A program made the translations under genes and the position numbers. From contig USSH01000091.1 in NCBI GenBank assembly GCA_900557435.1, positions 1 to 8,632 of the forward strand: DNA of 8,632 nt. The letters run 5' to 3'. The notes below the pieces were generated by a model. The model made no database searches. It worked only from the letters and a program-made list of their open reading frames with translations, and was not told the DNA's origin. How positions within the stretch are numbered: position 1 is the first letter of the stretch; every line of letters begins with the position of its first letter. The stretch is from an uncultured Coprococcus sp. Its GTDB lineage: Bacteria > Bacillota > Clostridia > Lachnospirales > Lachnospiraceae. This document shows, piece after piece, positions 5,381 through 8,632 of this stretch.

Positions 5381-7501
5381 TTACTTTCCTGCGTGCTCTG
5401 CAATAACCTTCTCCTGAATGCTCTTTGGACACTGAGCGTACTTCTCAAAGAACATTGAGTAGTTACCACGACCCTGTGTTGATGAACGAAGCTCTGTTGA
5501 GTATCCGAACATCTCTGCAAGTGGAACGAATGCTCTGACGATCTTACCACCGCCGATATCATCCATACCCTCGATCTGACCTCTCTTAGCATTTAAGCTT
5601 CCGATTACATCACCAAGGTACTCCTCTGGCATAGTAACCTCAACCTTCATGATTGGCTCAAGAAGAACTGGGTTAGCCTTAGCCATAGCCTCCTTGAAGG
5701 CCATAGAACCAGCGATATGGAATGCCATCTCAGATGAATCGACCTCATGGTATGAACCATCATATACATTAGCACTTACACCAAGTACTGGGTAGCCACC
5801 AAGGATACCAGCCTTAGCTGCCTCTTCAATACCCTCGCCAACTGCTGGGATGTACTCCTTAGGAATAGCACCACCGACAACTGTTGACTCGAACTTGAAT
5901 GTCTCCTCACCGTTAGGATCCATAGGCTCGAACTTAACCTTACAATGACCGTACTGTCCACGACCACCTGACTGCTTAGCATACTTACTGTCTACATCAA
6001 CAGCCTTAGTGAATGTCTCCTTATATGCAACCTGAGGTGCACCAACGTTTGCCTCAACCTTGAACTCACGGAGAAGACGATCAACGATAACCTCAAGGTG
6101 AAGCTCACCCATTCCGGCGATAATTGTCTGACCTGTCTCTTTATCTGTATGAGCCTTGAATGTAGGATCCTCCTCAGCAAGCTTTGCAAGAGCCTCGCCC
6201 ATCTTACCCTGATCATTCTTGGTCTTAGGCTCGATAGCAAGCTCGATAACTGGCTCTGGGAATTCCATTGACTCAAGGATAACTGGATGCTGCTCGTCAC
6301 AGATTGTGTCACCTGTTGTTGTAAGTTTGAAACCTACAGCAGCTGCGATATCTCCTGAGTAAACCTTATCAATCTCTTTACGTGCATTGGCATGCATCTG
6401 TACGATACGTCCTACACGCTCCTTCTTATCCTTTGTCGCATTCAGTACATATGAACCTGAGTTCAGTGTACCTGAGTAAACTCTGAAGAATGCAAGCTTT
6501 CCAACGAATGGATCTGTCATGATCTTGAATGCAAGAGCTGAGAATGGCTCATCATCTGATGAATGACGAACAACCTCGTTACCGTCTGGATCAACACCTG
6601 TGATATCAGGGATATCTGTAGGTGCTGGCATGTACTCGATAACACCGTCAAGCATCTTCTGAACACCCTTGTTCTTATAAGCTGAACCAAGGAATACAGG
6701 AACTGCCTCACTTGCGATAGTTGCTCTACGAAGAACCTTCTTCATCTCATCGATTGATGGCTCCTCGCCTTCAAGATACATCATCATTAAGTCATCATCT
6801 AACTCGCAGATCTTCTCGACAAGGTTCTCATGCCACTTGTCTGCAAGTTCCTTAAGGTCATCAGGGATAGCTGTGATCTCGATGTCCTCGCCCTTATCAT
6901 CTTTGTAGTAGTATGCTTCCATCTCAAACAGATCGATCAGACCGATGAAGTCTGACTCTTTTCCGATAGGAATCTGTACTGGAATTGCATTCTTGCCCAG
7001 ACGATCAATGATTGTCTGAACTGAGTAGAAAAAGTCTGCACCCATTTTATCCATCTTGTTGATGAATGCCATACGAGGTACATTGTATGTGTCAGCCTGA
7101 CGCCATACATTCTCTGACTGAGGCTCTACACCAGCCTTAGCATCAAATACACCTACAGCTCCGTCAAGTACACGAAGTGAACGCTCAACCTCAACAGTGA
7201 AGTCAACGTGTCCCGGAGTATCGATGATGTTGATTCTGTGCTCTAACGCGCCAGCCTTTGGTTTGTGATGATCCTCAAGTGTCCAGTGACATGTTGTAGC
7301 AGCTGAAGTGATAGTTATACCTCTCTCCTGCTCCTGCTCCATCCAGTCCATGGTAGCTGTACCGTCATGAGTATCACCAATCTTATAGTTAACACCAGTA
7401 TAATATAAGATACGCTCTGTAAGAGTTGTCTTACCGGCATCGATATGAGCCATAATACCAATGTTTCTTGTTCTGTCCAATGGATATTCTCTTCCAGCCA
7501 A
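5381..7501 (-). CDS. fusA: Elongation factor G
   Basis: A 706-residue GTPase that drives ribosome translocation and, with RRF, recycling. G-domain motifs are AHIDAGKT (18-25), QERGITI (58-64), DTPGHVDF (94-101) and NKMD (148-151). Later domains include the domain IV region with [11 protein letters not shown], and a C-terminus with [24 protein letters not shown]. Start is TTG at 7499-7501: the protein then begins [21 protein letters not shown] as expected, and AAAAGGAGG (7510-7518) sits 8 nt upstream. Compared with the shorter Bacillus form, about a dozen extra residues (roughly 75-88, [14 protein letters not shown]) lie just before [11 protein letters not shown] believe this is usual for Lachnospiraceae EF-G. 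It follows rpsG by a 97-bp spacer and is presumably co-transcribed with it. Confidence 0.99.
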   Translation of the reverse strand: MAGREYPLDRTRNIGIMAHIDAGKTTLTERILYYTGVNYKIGDTHDGTATMDWMEQEQERGITITSAATTCHWTLEDHHKPKAGALEHRINIIDTPGHVDFTVEVERSLRVLDGAVGVFDAKAGVEPQSENVWRQADTYNVPRMAFINKMDKMGADFFYSVQTIIDRLGKNAIPVQIPIGKESDFIGLIDLFEMEAYYYKDDKGEDIEITAIPDDLKELADKWHENLVEKICELDDDLMMMYLEGEEPSIDEMKKVLRRATIASEAVPVFLGSAYKNKGVQKMLDGVIEYMPAPTDIPDITGVDPDGNEVVRHSSDDEPFSALAFKIMTDPFVGKLAFFRVYSGTLNSGSYVLNATKDKKERVGRIVQMHANARKEIDKVYSGDIAAAVGFKLTTTGDTICDEQHPVILESMEFPEPVIELAIEPKTKNDQGKMGEALAKLAEEDPTFKAHTDKETGQTIIAGMGELHLEVIVDRLLREFKVEANVGAPQVAYKETFTKAVDVDSKYAKQSGGRGQYGHCKVKFEPMDPNGEETFKFESTVVGGAIPKEYIPAVGEGIEEAAKAGILGGYPVLGVSANVYDGSYHEVDSSEMAFHIAGSMAFKEAMAKANPVLLEPIMKVEVTMPEEYLGDVIGSLNAKRGQIEGMDDIGGGKIVRAFVPLAEMFGYSTELRSSTQGRGNYSMFFEKYAQCPKSIQEKVIAEHAGK

Positions 7502-7509
7502 CGGATTGT

Positions 7510-7518
7510 CCTCCTTTT
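7510..7518 (-). promoter_or_regulatory. Ribosome-binding site that fixes the fusA TTG start
   Basis: AAAAGGAGG lies 8 nt before TTG at 7499-7501. There is no ATG at a matching position, and the TTG yields the conserved MAGREYPL N-terminus, so the rare start is well supported. In the same spacer TATTGTGC occurs twice, 18 bp apart (7525 and 7543), with no role I can assign. Confidence 0.85.
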
Positions 7519-7598
7519 GCTAATTATTGTGCACTAATAATCTATTGTGCTCTAAAATACACATAAGCATGCATACAAACGCATCCTCACACAGAAAA

Positions 7599-8069
7599 TT
7601 AGAATCTGTAGTGAGCGAATGCCTTGTTTGCCTCTGCCATCTTGTGCATGTCTTCTTTTCTCTTTACAGATGCACCTGTATTGTTAGCTGCATCCATGAT
7701 CTCCTTCGCAAGTCTCTCTTCCATAGTCTTCTCACTTCTAGCACGTGAGAAAGCTGTGAGCCAACGAAGTCCGAGAGCCTGTCTTCTATCAGGTCTTACA
7801 TCGATAGGCACCTGGTATGTTGCACCACCGATACGTCTAGCCTTAACCTCGAGGAGTGGCATGATGTTGTTCATAGCCTCTTCGAATACCTCTAATGCAG
7901 GCTTGCCAGTCTCTTCTGCGATACGATCAAACGCACCGTAAACGATCTTCTGTGCTACACCCTTCTTACCATCTAACATAATGTTGTTGATAAGCTTGGT
8001 AACCACTTTGTTGTTGTATAACGGATCTGCTAATACGTCTCTTTTCTGAGTATGTCCTTTACGTGGCAC
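7599..8069 (-). CDS. rpsG: 30S ribosomal protein S7
   Basis: A 156-residue protein, the same length as the Bacillus protein. S7 is a primary assembly protein of the 30S head and contacts the mRNA exit path and E-site tRNA. It begins [20 protein letters not shown], contains [13 protein letters not shown] and [10 protein letters not shown] in the conserved centre, and ends [28 protein letters not shown]. The start is GTG at 8067-8069: AAGGAGGG (8077-8084) is 7 nt upstream and the product begins at the universal MPRKG. An in-frame ATG at 8088-8090 would add seven residues but places the Shine-Dalgarno inside the coding region, so it is rejected. The gene lies in the standard position between rpsL and fusA. 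Confidence 0.98.
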   Translation of the reverse strand: MPRKGHTQKRDVLADPLYNNKVVTKLINNIMLDGKKGVAQKIVYGAFDRIAEETGKPALEVFEEAMNNIMPLLEVKARRIGGATYQVPIDVRPDRRQALGLRWLTAFSRARSEKTMEERLAKEIMDAANNTGASVKRKEDMHKMAEANKAFAHYRF

Positions 8070-8076
8070 GTTACTT

Positions 8077-8084
8077 CCCTCCTT
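8077..8084 (-). promoter_or_regulatory. Ribosome-binding site that fixes the rpsG GTG start
   Basis: AAGGAGGG lies 7 nt before the GTG at 8069 and immediately after the upstream in-frame ATG at 8090, which therefore cannot use it. Confidence 0.85.
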
Positions 8085-8158
8085 AATCATTTTTAATTAA
8101 TTCAACGGTACTCACATGTGTCTCTCTAATGTGTTCGTGCGGGCTATATAATGAGTAG

Positions 8159-8182
8159 GTTATATCCGGTAGCGGATACAAC
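8159..8182 (-). other. Hairpin in the rpsL-rpsG spacer
   Basis: Minus-strand GTTGTATCCG (8173-8182) pairs with CGGATATAAC (8159-8168): 10 bp with one G-U and a CTAC loop, centred about 100 nt upstream of the rpsG start. There is no U tract, so it is not a terminator. In E. coli S7 represses its own synthesis by binding the S12-S7 intergenic RNA; whether this element has such a role is open. Nearby CACATGTG (8113-8120) is an 8-bp palindrome. Confidence 0.45.
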
Positions 8183-8248
8183 AATAATCCCAACACTAAA
8201 CCTATTTAGCTCTGTTTGTGACCCATTGTCTGCCAAATAATCTGTTTA

Positions 8249-8632
8249 TTATTTAGCTGCCTTTGGTTTCTTAGCGCCGTACTTAGAACGGGCCTGCTTT
8301 CTGTTCGCAACACCAGCGGTATCTAATGTACCACGGATGATATGGTAACGTGTACCAGGTAAATCCTTAACACGACCACCACGGATCAGAACAACACTAT
8401 GCTCCTGTAAGTTGTGTCCTTCACCTGGGATATAAGATGTTACTTCGATTCCGTTGGAAAGACGAACTCTGGCGATCTTACGAAGAGCTGAGTTAGGCTT
8501 CTTAGGAGTTGCTGTCTTAACAGCAGTACAAACACCTCTCTTCTGTGGAGAAGAAGTATTGATTGGCTTCTTCTGCAGAGAGTTAAAGCTTCTCTGAAGT
8601 GCAGGTGCTGTAGACTTCTTTACAGTAGTCTG
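8249..8632 (-). CDS. rpsL: 30S ribosomal protein S12, 5' end beyond the window
   Basis: 127 residues and a TAA stop are visible, ending [13 protein letters not shown]. By comparison with the 138-140 residue Gram-positive form, about 12 N-terminal residues lie outside the window. S12 sits at the decoding centre of the 30S subunit and governs accuracy. The segment [14 protein letters not shown] before PQKRGVC is the longer insert of the Gram-positive type, absent in E. coli. [11 protein letters not shown] and [10 protein letters not shown], the two loops in which streptomycin-resistance changes occur, both carry the wild-type lysines. It is the first gene seen of the str cluster; the operon promoter must lie beyond the right edge. 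Confidence 0.98.
   Translation of the reverse strand, partial: QTTVKKSTAPALQRSFNSLQKKPINTSSPQKRGVCTAVKTATPKKPNSALRKIARVRLSNGIEVTSYIPGEGHNLQEHSVVLIRGGRVKDLPGTRYHIIRGTLDTAGVANRKQARSKYGAKKPKAAK

Noticed and set aside
8067..8090. ATG at 8090 as the rpsG start
   Set aside because: It would place the AAGGAGG inside the coding region and add seven residues before the universal MPRKG.
8249..8632. Streptomycin-resistance change in S12
   Set aside because: The two resistance loops, TPKKPNS and GGRVKDLPG, carry the wild-type residues.

Overview
The window looks like chromosomal DNA of a low-to-moderate GC Gram-positive anaerobe, most likely a gut Lachnospiraceae (Clostridia). This is inferred from the protein style of EF-Tu, EF-G, S7 and S12, the strong AAGGAGG ribosome-binding sites, the TTG and GTG starts, and the rpsL-rpsG-fusA-tuf order. 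Every supported gene lies on the minus strand, so transcription reads from high to low coordinates.

Right half (about 3881-8632): the 'str' translation operon. rpsL (S12) runs off the right edge and lacks only its first dozen or so residues. It is followed by rpsG (S7, GTG start), fusA (EF-G, TTG start) and tuf (EF-Tu). The spacers rpsL-rpsG (179 bp) and fusA-tuf (226 bp) each contain a hairpin whose G-U pairs form only in the minus-strand RNA. tuf also has its own near-consensus promoter (TTGAAA-17-TATAAT). The cluster ends in a very strong intrinsic terminator 40 bp after tuf.

Middle (about 3517-3880): a 450-bp gene-free interval. Nearest tuf is a run of consecutive hairpins, possibly a REP-like intergenic element. 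Nearest tetR is a degenerate 63-bp repeat present three times. Its middle copy lies in the spacer of the best tetR promoter candidate.

Left half (about 885-3516): a two-gene lipid module with separate transcription units. A TetR-family regulator is followed by a terminator and then by ohyA, an FAD-dependent oleate hydratase (MCRA family) that hydrates unsaturated fatty acids. A 15-bp palindrome over a possible -10 element of ohyA is the best candidate operator. ohyA ends in a good terminator.

Left edge (1-855): a 3'-truncated gene with its own promoter, encoding an uncharacterised protein that resembles DUF7738/DUF6892-type proteins.

I see no mobile element, CRISPR array, tRNA or rRNA. Most of the window is conserved housekeeping. 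The less explained parts are the tuf-tetR interval, the regulation of ohyA, and the left-edge protein.
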